This document shows, one piece after another, positions 7,502 to 15,134 of a DNA stretch of 60,869 bases. The position numbers and the translations under genes are program-made. This DNA comes from JAAZIN01 sp964464625. GTDB lineage: Bacteria; Bacillota; Dethiobacteria; DTU022. The stretch covers positions 1 to 60,869 of the forward strand of contig CAYXKD010000007.1 in the NCBI GenBank assembly GCA_964464625.1, written 5' to 3'. Position 1 is the stretch's first letter; each line of letters starts with the position of its first letter. The notes below the pieces were generated by a model. It searched no databases. It was not told where the DNA came from and saw only the letters and a list, made by a program, of their open reading frames with translations.

Positions 7502-9733
7502 ATGAAAAAATCCAGTTACAGTTTCAAAAGACGCCAAAAGGGAAAAGGACGTTACCGGGCCGGGTCCAAAGTGTTAACATTATTATTTCTGCTCATGTTG
7601 TTTGGAGCAGGTTGTTGGTACGTTTATTTTTGGATACCTGCCGGTATAGATAGCGCAGCAGATAATTTTATGAAAAAAGTGAGTGCAGGGGATAAAGAGG
7701 CTGCAGCATTATTGCTCCTTGATCAAGAGGAGAATGGGGCGGCTCTTACCTCTTTGATAGCCCTTTTCCAGGATGGTAAATTTACTTTCAACAGTGCGGG
7801 CAGAAGCCGCCTGACAGGCCTGTTTAACGGCACAGCTCTGATCTATTTTAACAGCGGCGGTTCCCTCTATAGAGCTCCTCTGCATCTTGTGCGGCGGGGA
7901 GACGGCTGGTTGATCGCCGCTATGCCCGAAATAAATATCATGACCGGTGCATATATTGAGAAGATCAAACCATCGGTGGTGCAGGTTTTCTACAACAATG
8001 AAAGGATAGAGCTGCCGTGGAGAGATGATTTACAGGTTGAAGCGGGGACGGTTGCCTGTGTAGAGCTTTTCGGAGATGCTGTTATTATCGAACCCCTGGA
8101 TGAAATTCGACTTTCCCGGCTGTTGCGTTTCAGTGATACTGAATGTGAAGGCGAGCTTGAAGGGATTTTACCCTTTGCGTCGCCTTTGCCGGTTTACCTT
8201 GTCGACCCCTCTATGTTTTCTCAGGCAGAACAGGGCTCATTAAAGGATTTAATTGTGGGGATGAGCGATATTGCACTTTACCTCTCATCGGGAATTGTTG
8301 TGGCTGCAAGGATGGAAAAAGGGTTTTCACTGCAGACAATCAGGGTGCTAATCAGGCAGAACCTGAGTCAACTGTCCGAAGAATCTCTTTATCACCGGCA
8401 TCTTCGCCTGCACAGCAAAGAGGGCTGTACACTTGAAGGTAAACAGGACGGTCTTCTATTTACCTTCGAACCTCGTCAAACCCTGCTGGTGGAGCCTTTG
8501 GGAGGGGAGATCAGGGTAACACCTGGAGAACTTGAAAGTATTATATTTAAGCAGCCCATATATATTTCCGCCCTGGAGGGCGGTACGGTGATTTTGGATA
8601 ATCTGATGCGTGATGGCTGGATTGACAGAAGCCCTGCATACCGCGGCATTATGGAAATAGCCAACCAGGGTGGGCGTCTAATTGTGATCAATGAGCTGGC
8701 CCTTGAAGAATATCTTAACACCGTTGTGCCGGGTGAAATGGCTGCCACTTTCGGACAGGAGGCGCTTAAGGCCCAGGCTGTGGCCGCCCGCACTTATGCC
8801 TGCCGCTCCTATCTCAGCAGCAGTTACAGCTGCTACGGGGCTCATGTGGATGACAGTACTCTGTCGCAGGTCTACAATAACGTACCCGAACACCCTGCAG
8901 TCACTGAAGCGGTGGTTGACACAGCAGGCGAGGTTCTTTTCTATGAAAAACAGGCGGCTTATACACACTTCTTCTCAACATCCTGCGGCTTTACCGCCAA
9001 TTGTCATGAAGTATGGCATGATCCCATCACCGGTTCTTTTCCGTCAGAACCGCTACCCTATCTCAGGGCGCTCACGCAGATCCCCGGTGAACTATTCTAC
9101 CTGGAGTCGGAAGAAGAAATGGTCCGATTTTTGGAGCAGGGCTCTCACCCGGGTTATGATCGCTTCTCCCCTTTTTTTCGCTGGAGTGTGACTATGAGCG
9201 GGGAACAGTTTACCGCATCAATTAACCGCAACTTAGCACAGCGTTACAGGGAGCAGCCGGGGTTTATTCTTACAAAGGAGGGCGATAATTATAGGTCAAT
9301 GGAGGTTCCACGCAACCCTCTGGGAAAGCTTAAAGATATCCGGGTGATCAGGCGCGGTGCAGGAGGGAATGTCATGGTTCTCGAGGTGGAAGGCACCAAT
9401 GGAACCTACCGGATAATGAAGGAATATAATATCCGGCTCACGCTCCGCCCTGTAAATTATCTTTCTGAAGCTGACCCGGTAGTTCTTAAAAGAGGTGATG
9501 GCAGCGAACTGCTGGATTATGCCTTACTGCCCAGTGCTTTTGCTGTGTTCAATGTGGATCGGAACGATACAGGGGAAATAGCAGGGGTGCTTATTTCAGG
9601 AGGGGGTAACGGGCACGGGGTGGGAATGAGCCAGTATGGCGCCAAAGGCATGGCTGAGGAGGGTTATAATTACAGGGAGATTCTTGAACACTACTATCCC
9701 GGAACAGAACTTCACAGCCTCTTTGAGCCCTGA
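7502..9733 (+). CDS. SpoIID/LytB-domain protein with a long N-terminal extension
   Basis: A 743-residue membrane-anchored protein. A basic N-terminus and one hydrophobic helix (about 23-48) precede some 330 residues of unassigned extracytoplasmic sequence. The SpoIID domain follows (about 385-740). Visible SpoIID landmarks are EYLNTVVPGEM with the probable catalytic Glu412, EALKAQAVAARTYA, THFFSTSCGFTANCHEVW and the C-terminal HGVGMSQYGAKGMAEEGYNYREIL followed by YYPGTEL. SpoIID is a peptidoglycan lytic transglycosylase needed for engulfment in spore formers. This protein is about twice the size of the B. subtilis enzyme, so it may be a paralogue acting elsewhere. It stands alone. Confidence 0.88.
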   Translation: MKKSSYSFKRRQKGKGRYRAGSKVLTLLFLLMLFGAGCWYVYFWIPAGIDSAADNFMKKVSAGDKEAAALLLLDQEENGAALTSLIALFQDGKFTFNSAGRSRLTGLFNGTALIYFNSGGSLYRAPLHLVRRGDGWLIAAMPEINIMTGAYIEKIKPSVVQVFYNNERIELPWRDDLQVEAGTVACVELFGDAVIIEPLDEIRLSRLLRFSDTECEGELEGILPFASPLPVYLVDPSMFSQAEQGSLKDLIVGMSDIALYLSSGIVVAARMEKGFSLQTIRVLIRQNLSQLSEESLYHRHLRLHSKEGCTLEGKQDGLLFTFEPRQTLLVEPLGGEIRVTPGELESIIFKQPIYISALEGGTVILDNLMRDGWIDRSPAYRGIMEIANQGGRLIVINELALEEYLNTVVPGEMAATFGQEALKAQAVAARTYACRSYLSSSYSCYGAHVDDSTLSQVYNNVPEHPAVTEAVVDTAGEVLFYEKQAAYTHFFSTSCGFTANCHEVWHDPITGSFPSEPLPYLRALTQIPGELFYLESEEEMVRFLEQGSHPGYDRFSPFFRWSVTMSGEQFTASINRNLAQRYREQPGFILTKEGDNYRSMEVPRNPLGKLKDIRVIRRGAGGNVMVLEVEGTNGTYRIMKEYNIRLTLRPVNYLSEADPVVLKRGDGSELLDYALLPSAFAVFNVDRNDTGEIAGVLISGGGNGHGVGMSQYGAKGMAEEGYNYREILEHYYPGTELHSLFEP

Positions 9734-10168
9734 AAACCTGAAGACAAGGTAAAAGGATCTGCAAAATATTATGTTGCCCCATTGTGGATTTTGTTGAAAA
9801 CTGCTCCAGTGGGGCAAAAAATGGCCAGATGCATGTGTATAACCCTGTGGATAGTGTGAATTACTTTTAGTGGTATTTCCAAAAAACCTCTATGTTTAAG
9901 CTAAAGGGCGCCCCTTTCCTGATTATCCCATCTACATAAACTCTTTACAGAACTATTTTATGGACCGGGATCCCGTCTTTTTCCACCATCAAGCTGTTAG
10001 AGCTGTTTTACCAGTACATGGTCTTTCAATATCAGTTGAATCTTGTTGATGACAGGTGATTTCTGTTGTAGTAAAATTGTGCATAGGATCCTATTGGACG
10101 GTTTAAGGTAATAGTGAGAGTAAATCCTGAAAAGCGGCTTTTCCAGGGATGCTGTTAATCAATTTTGC
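9734..10168 (+). other. Noncoding stretch downstream of the SpoIID-domain gene
   Basis: I find no convincing gene here. It holds a long-range inverted repeat TGCCCCATTG/CAGTGGGGCA (about 9774-9816) and a short hairpin AAAGGG/CCCTTT (9903-9917). A GC-rich hairpin around 9962-9976 is followed by CTTTTT and could terminate the SpoIID transcript weakly. A very weak promoter candidate (TTGATG, 17 nt, TAGTAA at 10046-10074) precedes the small lipobox peptide. Confidence 0.3.
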
Positions 10169-10182
10169 GGGAGGTGTTAGTG

Positions 10183-10260
10183 GTGAGCAAAAGATGGATG
10201 GGGTTTCTTATGCTTCTTCTCCCGGCCTTACTGATAATACTGGCGGGCTGCAGTCCCTGA
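10183..10260 (+). CDS. 25-residue lipobox peptide (possible lipopeptide or pheromone precursor)
   Basis: A tiny reading frame starting at GTG 10183 (or GTG 10180), 8 nt after GGGAGG. It encodes a basic start (SKRWMG), a hydrophobic core and a lipobox ILAGC, then only Ser-Pro before tandem stops TGATGA. Processing by signal peptidase II would leave a lipidated Cys-Ser-Pro and a signal-peptide fragment. A strong terminator begins 35 nt downstream, so this is a complete small transcription unit. It could be a pheromone or entericidin-like lipopeptide gene, or the remnant of a longer lipoprotein; no downstream continuation is evident. Confidence 0.45.
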   Translation: MSKRWMGFLMLLLPALLIILAGCSP

Positions 10261-10295
10261 TGAGGGTGGCTGGAGTGGTCAACTCCAAAAAAATC

Positions 10296-10340
10296 AAAAT
10301 CTCTCCCGATTCCATCTTGGATGAGGGGGAGGTTTTTTTA
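10296..10340. terminator. Bidirectional rho-independent terminator
   Basis: A 12-bp stem AAAATCTCTCCC (10296-10307) pairs with GGGGGAGGTTTT (10325-10336) with two G-T pairs, and an inner TCCA/TGGA stem lies in the loop. T7 follows on the plus strand and a GATTTTTTT tail follows on the minus strand, so it can end both the lipobox peptide and the asnB-like transcript. Confidence 0.75.
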
Positions 10341-10356
10341 CGGGCATTTTGTTCGC

Positions 10357-12213
10357 TCATTTAAAATAGAGGTTGTGCCATAGCAAGAACACAGCTACAG
10401 TCCAGATTTTTCGCCCATAATCAGCTTTACCCTGGCAGTGTGCCTCCAGCATTTTCTCCAAAGCATGGGGGTTAAAATAAGTCTGCGCTGTATTGCTTCG
10501 CCAAAGTTCTTGTAGTTGCTCTCTATAATACTTTCTGATCCAGGAAGCCAGGGGTACCGGGAAACCGAGCTTGGGGCGGCTGTAAATCTCTCTGGGAAGA
10601 TAGCTCGATGTTGACATCCTGAGAACGTACTTGGTCATCCTGCGGGTAATTCTGTAGCGGGTCGGGATTGTTACCGCGAACTCTACCAGGTGATGGTCAA
10701 GATAGGGGAGCCTCAGATCCAGGGAATGAGCGCTGCTCATCCGGTCCGCCTTGGCCAGGATGTCTCCGGGCAGCCAGGTGTAAAAGTCAAGATGTTGCAT
10801 TCTTGTTGCTCCATCGGTACCGGCGCTTTTGCGGTAATAGGGCGCCGTGATCTCCCAGGGTGGTACCCAGCCTGCATGATATAATTCAGTGTTGAGCAGC
10901 ATCTTTTTATCGGGTTCAGAAAATATAAGAGCGTTTCCATAATAGCGTTTCTCCAGCGGCGTTGTGGCCCTCCTGATATAATTTATCCCTCTCCTCCCCT
11001 CAAGTATTTTTTCTGACGCCCGTGCAAGGGCAGCCCTTGCACGGGAGGGCAGCCCTTGTATCGGGGTTAAAGCTCTGGGCTCCCGGTAGATCTCATATCC
11101 ACCGAACACTTCATCTGCTCCCTCCCCTGAAAGGACAGCTTTTACCTCTTTTGCCGCCAGGGATGCAGCAAAAAAAAGAGCAATTGCTGCCGGGTCAGCT
11201 ACAGGCTCATCCTGATGCCAAAGAGCCTGCGGTACTTTGTTCCAGAATTCCGCCGCTCCAATTTTACCTTCGTGGTGTTCCGTTCCCAAAAAACGTGCAG
11301 CATTTCGGGCCGGGGTCAGTTCATCGTATTTACTACCGGCACAGTCCACAGAAAATGTTTTTACCTCTCCCAGCATGCTGAGCAGTGCGGCGATATTGCC
11401 TGAATCGATGCCGCTGCTTAAAAAAGCGCCCGGCATGGTTCCTTCGCCGCAATGCAGCCGTACAGATTCTTTGATGAGGTAAGCGGCTTTATCGATAAAA
11501 TAGTTGGACGGTTTTGTTGTATCGGGGCGGAAGCGAATCTCCCAATATTTTTTGGTTTTAATCTCCTGTCCGTCCCAGGTCAGATGATGTGCCGGGCGAA
11601 GGCGGTATATGCCATTGAATGCGGTTTCAGGATCGGGAAAATACTGAAAGGTAAGGTAATGAGGCAGGGCGGCCAGGTTGACTTCCCCTTTAATATGGGG
11701 ATATTTCAACAGGGCTTTCGCTTCAGAAGCGAAAACCAGTGCTTTATCGGAGGCAACACTGTAATAAAGAGGCTTGATCCCAAAACGGTCCCGGGCAAGG
11801 TAAAGAGATTCTGCTTGACTGTCCCATAGGGCAAAGGCGAAGGGGCCGCGCAACTTACAGGGGCATGCCGGCCCCATCTCTTCAAAAAGATGAATGATAA
11901 CCTCGAGGTCTTTACGGGTTTTGAATCGGTGCCCCCGGCCCTGTAGTTCTCGCCGCAGCTGGGAGTGATTGTAAATTGTCCCGTCTCCCAGGAGCCGGTA
12001 GCGCCCCCTTTCGTCTGTGAATAGCTCCCCCCCGGTGTCATCTCTACCGTCACCCTTTGCTGCCAGGAAGCAGAGCGAGACCCGGGCATCGAAAAAATAT
12101 TTGTTCATGCCCCCTCCACGGTGTGCAATGCTTCCTGACATTGCTTCCAGCACTCTCTGTCTTTCCGGAAAAGGCTTTTCCTGCCCCGCTGCAAAGCCGC
12201 AGATTCCACTCAC
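10357..12213 (-). CDS. asnB: Asparagine-synthetase (AsnB)-like protein with a degenerate glutaminase site
   Basis: A 618-residue class B asparagine synthetase homologue. The C-terminal synthetase domain looks intact: PPi loop FLSSGIDSG, GEGADEVFGGYE, LPGDILAKADRMSSAHSLDLR and RPKLGFPVP. The N-terminal Ntn glutaminase domain does not. Starting at GTG 12213 the protein reads MSGICGF where active enzymes have MCGIAGF, so the nucleophile Cys is Ser. NGE of the glutamine pocket is DGT (77-79) and the Arg of the RLSIID segment is missing. It therefore probably uses ammonia or another amine, like beta-lactam synthetase and lasso cyclase relatives. GTG 12222 would only add three residues. It is cotranscribed behind the M24 peptidase. 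Confidence 0.85.
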   Translation of the reverse strand: MSGICGFAAGQEKPFPERQRVLEAMSGSIAHRGGGMNKYFFDARVSLCFLAAKGDGRDDTGGELFTDERGRYRLLGDGTIYNHSQLRRELQGRGHRFKTRKDLEVIIHLFEEMGPACPCKLRGPFAFALWDSQAESLYLARDRFGIKPLYYSVASDKALVFASEAKALLKYPHIKGEVNLAALPHYLTFQYFPDPETAFNGIYRLRPAHHLTWDGQEIKTKKYWEIRFRPDTTKPSNYFIDKAAYLIKESVRLHCGEGTMPGAFLSSGIDSGNIAALLSMLGEVKTFSVDCAGSKYDELTPARNAARFLGTEHHEGKIGAAEFWNKVPQALWHQDEPVADPAAIALFFAASLAAKEVKAVLSGEGADEVFGGYEIYREPRALTPIQGLPSRARAALARASEKILEGRRGINYIRRATTPLEKRYYGNALIFSEPDKKMLLNTELYHAGWVPPWEITAPYYRKSAGTDGATRMQHLDFYTWLPGDILAKADRMSSAHSLDLRLPYLDHHLVEFAVTIPTRYRITRRMTKYVLRMSTSSYLPREIYSRPKLGFPVPLASWIRKYYREQLQELWRSNTAQTYFNPHALEKMLEAHCQGKADYGRKIWTVAVFLLWHNLYFK

Positions 12214-12282
12214 AGTTGTCACTCTCCCAGAGCTGTTAAAAATACTGCGAACATTACAGCTTATGCGCCGCTCTGGCCGGTG

Positions 12283-13467
12283 TTACACTATCTGCAGGGC
12301 ATCGTCAAAGCGGGTGATCTGCTCAAGGCCATGATGACGGACCACAAAGGTATCTTCGATGCCCACGGCACCCTCCCCGGTGAAGACAAACTTGGGCTCA
12401 AGGGCGAAAACCATCCCCTCAGTGAGGGTAAAATCGTAGTTGCGGGCAATTACAGGCAGCTCGTCAAGCTCCAGACCTACGCCGTGGCCTATGAAGGATA
12501 CTTTTTCTTCGAAGCCCATGAAATGATCTTCCAGGCCTGCAGCGGAGGCTATTTCAAAAGCGCGCTGGTAAAGCCTAGCGCCGTTGGAGCCGGCGCAGCC
12601 CATAGCGATGAGATCTTTTTTGATCTGTAGCGCTGTTTCGTAAGCGCGCATCAATTTAGCTGACGGCTGACCCGGGCAGAAGATCCGTGTCTGATCGACC
12701 ATGTAGCCGTTGAGCACGGTAACATAGTCCACGAGCACCGGCTCTTTCTGCTTAATTTCCCGGGTGCCGGCCCCCTGGGGGTAGGAGGAATTCAGCCCAC
12801 TGCCTCCTGTGGGACCGTTGAAAAAACTGGGTACGGCGGCGCCTCCGCCGGCCATGGTGTGGCTGAAAAACATCTCCTGGTTGAAGCCGCGCATACGGAT
12901 GGCCCCCTGGTGGCCGCGCTTGCGGGCGAAGAGCTCCAGCTCTGCCGCCAGTTCGATCTCTGTCATGCCTGCCCGGCAGATCTCCCGTGCGTGTTTGAAG
13001 ACCGCTTCACCAAGTGCTGCCGCCTGCTGGAGCTGCGATAATTCATAGGCAGACTTCACCGCCCTCACACTGCGGATCAAAGGTGAAATATCGGTGATGG
13101 GCAGCGGGGACAAAAGTTTTTCATAGCGCCGGTAAAAATTTACCGGTAGCACATCCAGTTCCATGCCGATGGCTGCTGCCGGTGCTGCCTTTCCTTCTAT
13201 CTCTTTCGCCAGGCCATCCCATCCTGTAAAGGGATCGATTTGCTGCAGGCCGCTTTCGGAGCGGGCCCGCTGCAGATTCCGCCTCACTATCAGGACTGCT
13301 TCACCCTCTGCCGGAATAAACAGGTGAGCGTCCTGCGCCGTGCCGCTGAAATAGAAGAGATCGGCTCGCTGCACAATGAGGGCGCCCCCGATTCCCTGCT
13401 CCCGCATCTGCACCTGCAGCTTATCCTTGCGCTGCTCCAGTTCCTCCAAAGGTATTCTTATTTCCAT
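12283..13467 (-). CDS. M24 family (Xaa-Pro) peptidase
   Basis: A 394-residue metallopeptidase of the aminopeptidase P/prolidase type. It has an N-terminal creatinase-like domain (1-130) and a C-terminal pita-bread fold. All five metal ligands are present: Asp247 (VLVDY), Asp258 (MVDQTR), His328 (GHGVG), Glu357 (LEPKF) and Glu371 (GIEDT). It is cytoplasmic, with no signal peptide. Three in-frame ATGs (13485, 13473, 13467) surround the GGGAGGGAGA site, and I use 13467, which leaves room for it. The AsnB-like gene starts 69 nt downstream without a terminator between, so the two probably form an operon. Confidence 0.9.
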   Translation of the reverse strand: MEIRIPLEELEQRKDKLQVQMREQGIGGALIVQRADLFYFSGTAQDAHLFIPAEGEAVLIVRRNLQRARSESGLQQIDPFTGWDGLAKEIEGKAAPAAAIGMELDVLPVNFYRRYEKLLSPLPITDISPLIRSVRAVKSAYELSQLQQAAALGEAVFKHAREICRAGMTEIELAAELELFARKRGHQGAIRMRGFNQEMFFSHTMAGGGAAVPSFFNGPTGGSGLNSSYPQGAGTREIKQKEPVLVDYVTVLNGYMVDQTRIFCPGQPSAKLMRAYETALQIKKDLIAMGCAGSNGARLYQRAFEIASAAGLEDHFMGFEEKVSFIGHGVGLELDELPVIARNYDFTLTEGMVFALEPKFVFTGEGAVGIEDTFVVRHHGLEQITRFDDALQIV

Positions 13468-13881
13468 TCTCATTCTCCCTCCCATGAGACCCCGCGGGAA
13501 ACCAGGGACGTATCTTCTTGTCCCACAACTGCCGCATTTAGGTCAGCGAATTCTGAAAATTGTACTTTTACTAAGCCCCGGCAATTTTCCAATTCTTTGC
13601 AGGGGCAAGCCCGGTTTCTCAATTAATACACCAATCAGCTCGTAAAATGGGCTTCTTCTCATAGACCCGGCTTACAACATGATAAATTTTGCTTAAGCTG
13701 ATGATCCTCCCTGCTTATGGCATTGTTCACTGCCCTCCTTTCGGTCACATGTATAATCTTATAGTAGTATCAGATAATTGCAATGGTCAGAAGGCAGCTG
13801 GCAATTAGAAATATGATTAAAACTAGAAGTGGGATAAAAAGAACCGTCCCTGGTGTCTTTTTATGGGGGGATAGGAAAAAG
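13468..13881. other. Noncoding stretch with palindromic repeat units
   Basis: No gene is supported here. It contains a short repeat unit at 13505-13524 (GGGAC/GTCCC arms) and another at 13829-13866 (ATAAAAAGA/TCTTTTTAT arms around ACCGTCCCTGGTG). Both share the CCGTCCC/GTCCC core with the hairpin at 13882-13920 and the unit at 28853-28886. Confidence 0.45.
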
Positions 13882-13920
13882 AAAGTGGGACAGACAGGAT
13901 CGTTCCTGTTGTCCCACTTT
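13872..13920 (-). terminator. Terminator of the fad operon formed by a repeat hairpin
   Basis: Arms AAAGTGGGACA (13882-13892) and TGTCCCACTTT (13910-13920) plus an inner ACAGGA/TCCTGT form a long hairpin 18 nt after the thiolase stop. On the minus strand it is followed by CTTTTTCC. It is also the most complete copy of the GGGACA-type dispersed palindrome. Confidence 0.6.
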
Positions 13921-13937
13921 CGATAATGTGGTGTGAA

Positions 13938-15122
13938 CTAGACGATTTCGAAAAGACCGGCGGCGCCCATGCCGCCCCCGATGCACATGGAGACAACACC
14001 GAAACGACCGCCCCGCCGTCTCAGTTCATGGATCAGGCTCGCGGTGAGCTTGGCTCCGGTGCAGCCCAGGGGGTGGCCCAGGGCGATAGCCCCGCCGTTA
14101 ACATTGACCTTATCCATGATCTTGTCCAGGCCGAGCTCGCGCATGCAGTAAAGCGCCTGGGAGGCGAAGGCTTCGTTCAGTTCAAAAAGATCGATATCCT
14201 CTATCTTCATACCTGTCAGTTTCATCAGCTTGGGGATGGCCATGGAGGGGCCCACGCCCATGACATCGGGCGGGCATCCGGCCACGGCATAGCCGCGGAA
14301 TACCGCCATCGGTTTCAGGCCCAGAGCGGCCGCTTTTTCAGCCGACATAACCACTGCCGCCGCCGCCCCGTCGCTTGTCTGCGAGGAGTTGCCGGCGGTG
14401 ACGCAGCCGCCCATTTTGAAGGCCGGGCGCAGCCTGGCCAGCGCCTCCAGGGAAGTATCAGGGCGGACCCCTTCGTCGGTATCGAAAATAAATTCCTTTT
14501 CGACGACCTTGCCGTCGGGACCCGGTTGGCGGTCGACCACCTTGATGGGCAGGATTTCCTCCTTGAACCGGCCCTCTTTGATCGCTGCCGCTGCATTCTG
14601 GTGGCTGCGCAAAGCCAGTTTGTCCTGATCCTCGCGGGAGATGTTGTGACGTTCGGCCACGTTTTCAGCGGTAATCCCCATGGGGGTGTAGGCCTCGATG
14701 AGGGTCTCGGCGAGAACGGGGCTCGGGGAGACCTTGTTGCCTCCCATGGGCACCATGCTCATGCTTTCCACCCCGCCGGCAACGATTACTTCGGCGAAGC
14801 CGCACATAATTCTCTCAGCGGCGGAGGCGATGGACTGCAGCCCCGAGGAGCAGAAGCGGTTCACCGTCTGCCCCGGTACAGAGTCGGGAAGTCCTGCCTG
14901 CAGTGCAGCCAGGCGGCCCACATTCATCCCTTGCTCGGCCTCGGGAAAGGCGCAGCCGAGGATAACATCATCTATCTCTGCCGGATCAAGACCCTTGGCG
15001 CGTTTCAGAGCTTCTTTGATCACTTCGGAGGCCAGGTAATCGGGCCGGGTGAAGCGCAGCACGCCCCGCGGCGCCCTGCCAACGGCGGTACGGACGCTGG
15101 AGACAATAACAGCTTCTTTCAT
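13938..15122 (-). CDS. fadA: Acetyl-CoA C-acyltransferase (thiolase)
   Basis: A 394-residue thiolase that cleaves 3-ketoacyl-CoA with CoA in the last step of beta-oxidation, or works in reverse. Cys91 in NRFCSSGLQS is the acyl-accepting residue. The other motifs are NEAFA, GGAIALGHPLGCTGAKL and the C-terminal Cys in MCIGGGMG. AAGGAGG lies 7 nt before the ATG. It follows fadN by 12 nt and is the last gene of fadR-fadN-fadA, ended by a strong hairpin. The pairing with FadN and FadR favours degradation of fatty acids. Confidence 0.95.
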   Translation of the reverse strand: MKEAVIVSSVRTAVGRAPRGVLRFTRPDYLASEVIKEALKRAKGLDPAEIDDVILGCAFPEAEQGMNVGRLAALQAGLPDSVPGQTVNRFCSSGLQSIASAAERIMCGFAEVIVAGGVESMSMVPMGGNKVSPSPVLAETLIEAYTPMGITAENVAERHNISREDQDKLALRSHQNAAAAIKEGRFKEEILPIKVVDRQPGPDGKVVEKEFIFDTDEGVRPDTSLEALARLRPAFKMGGCVTAGNSSQTSDGAAAAVVMSAEKAAALGLKPMAVFRGYAVAGCPPDVMGVGPSMAIPKLMKLTGMKIEDIDLFELNEAFASQALYCMRELGLDKIMDKVNVNGGAIALGHPLGCTGAKLTASLIHELRRRGGRFGVVSMCIGGGMGAAGLFEIV

Positions 15123-15134
15123 TTCAATACCTCC

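Noticed and set aside
9773..9816. Inverted repeat TGCCCCATTG/CAGTGGGGCA as a terminator for the SpoIID-domain gene
   Set aside because: The loop is long and no T-tract follows on either strand.
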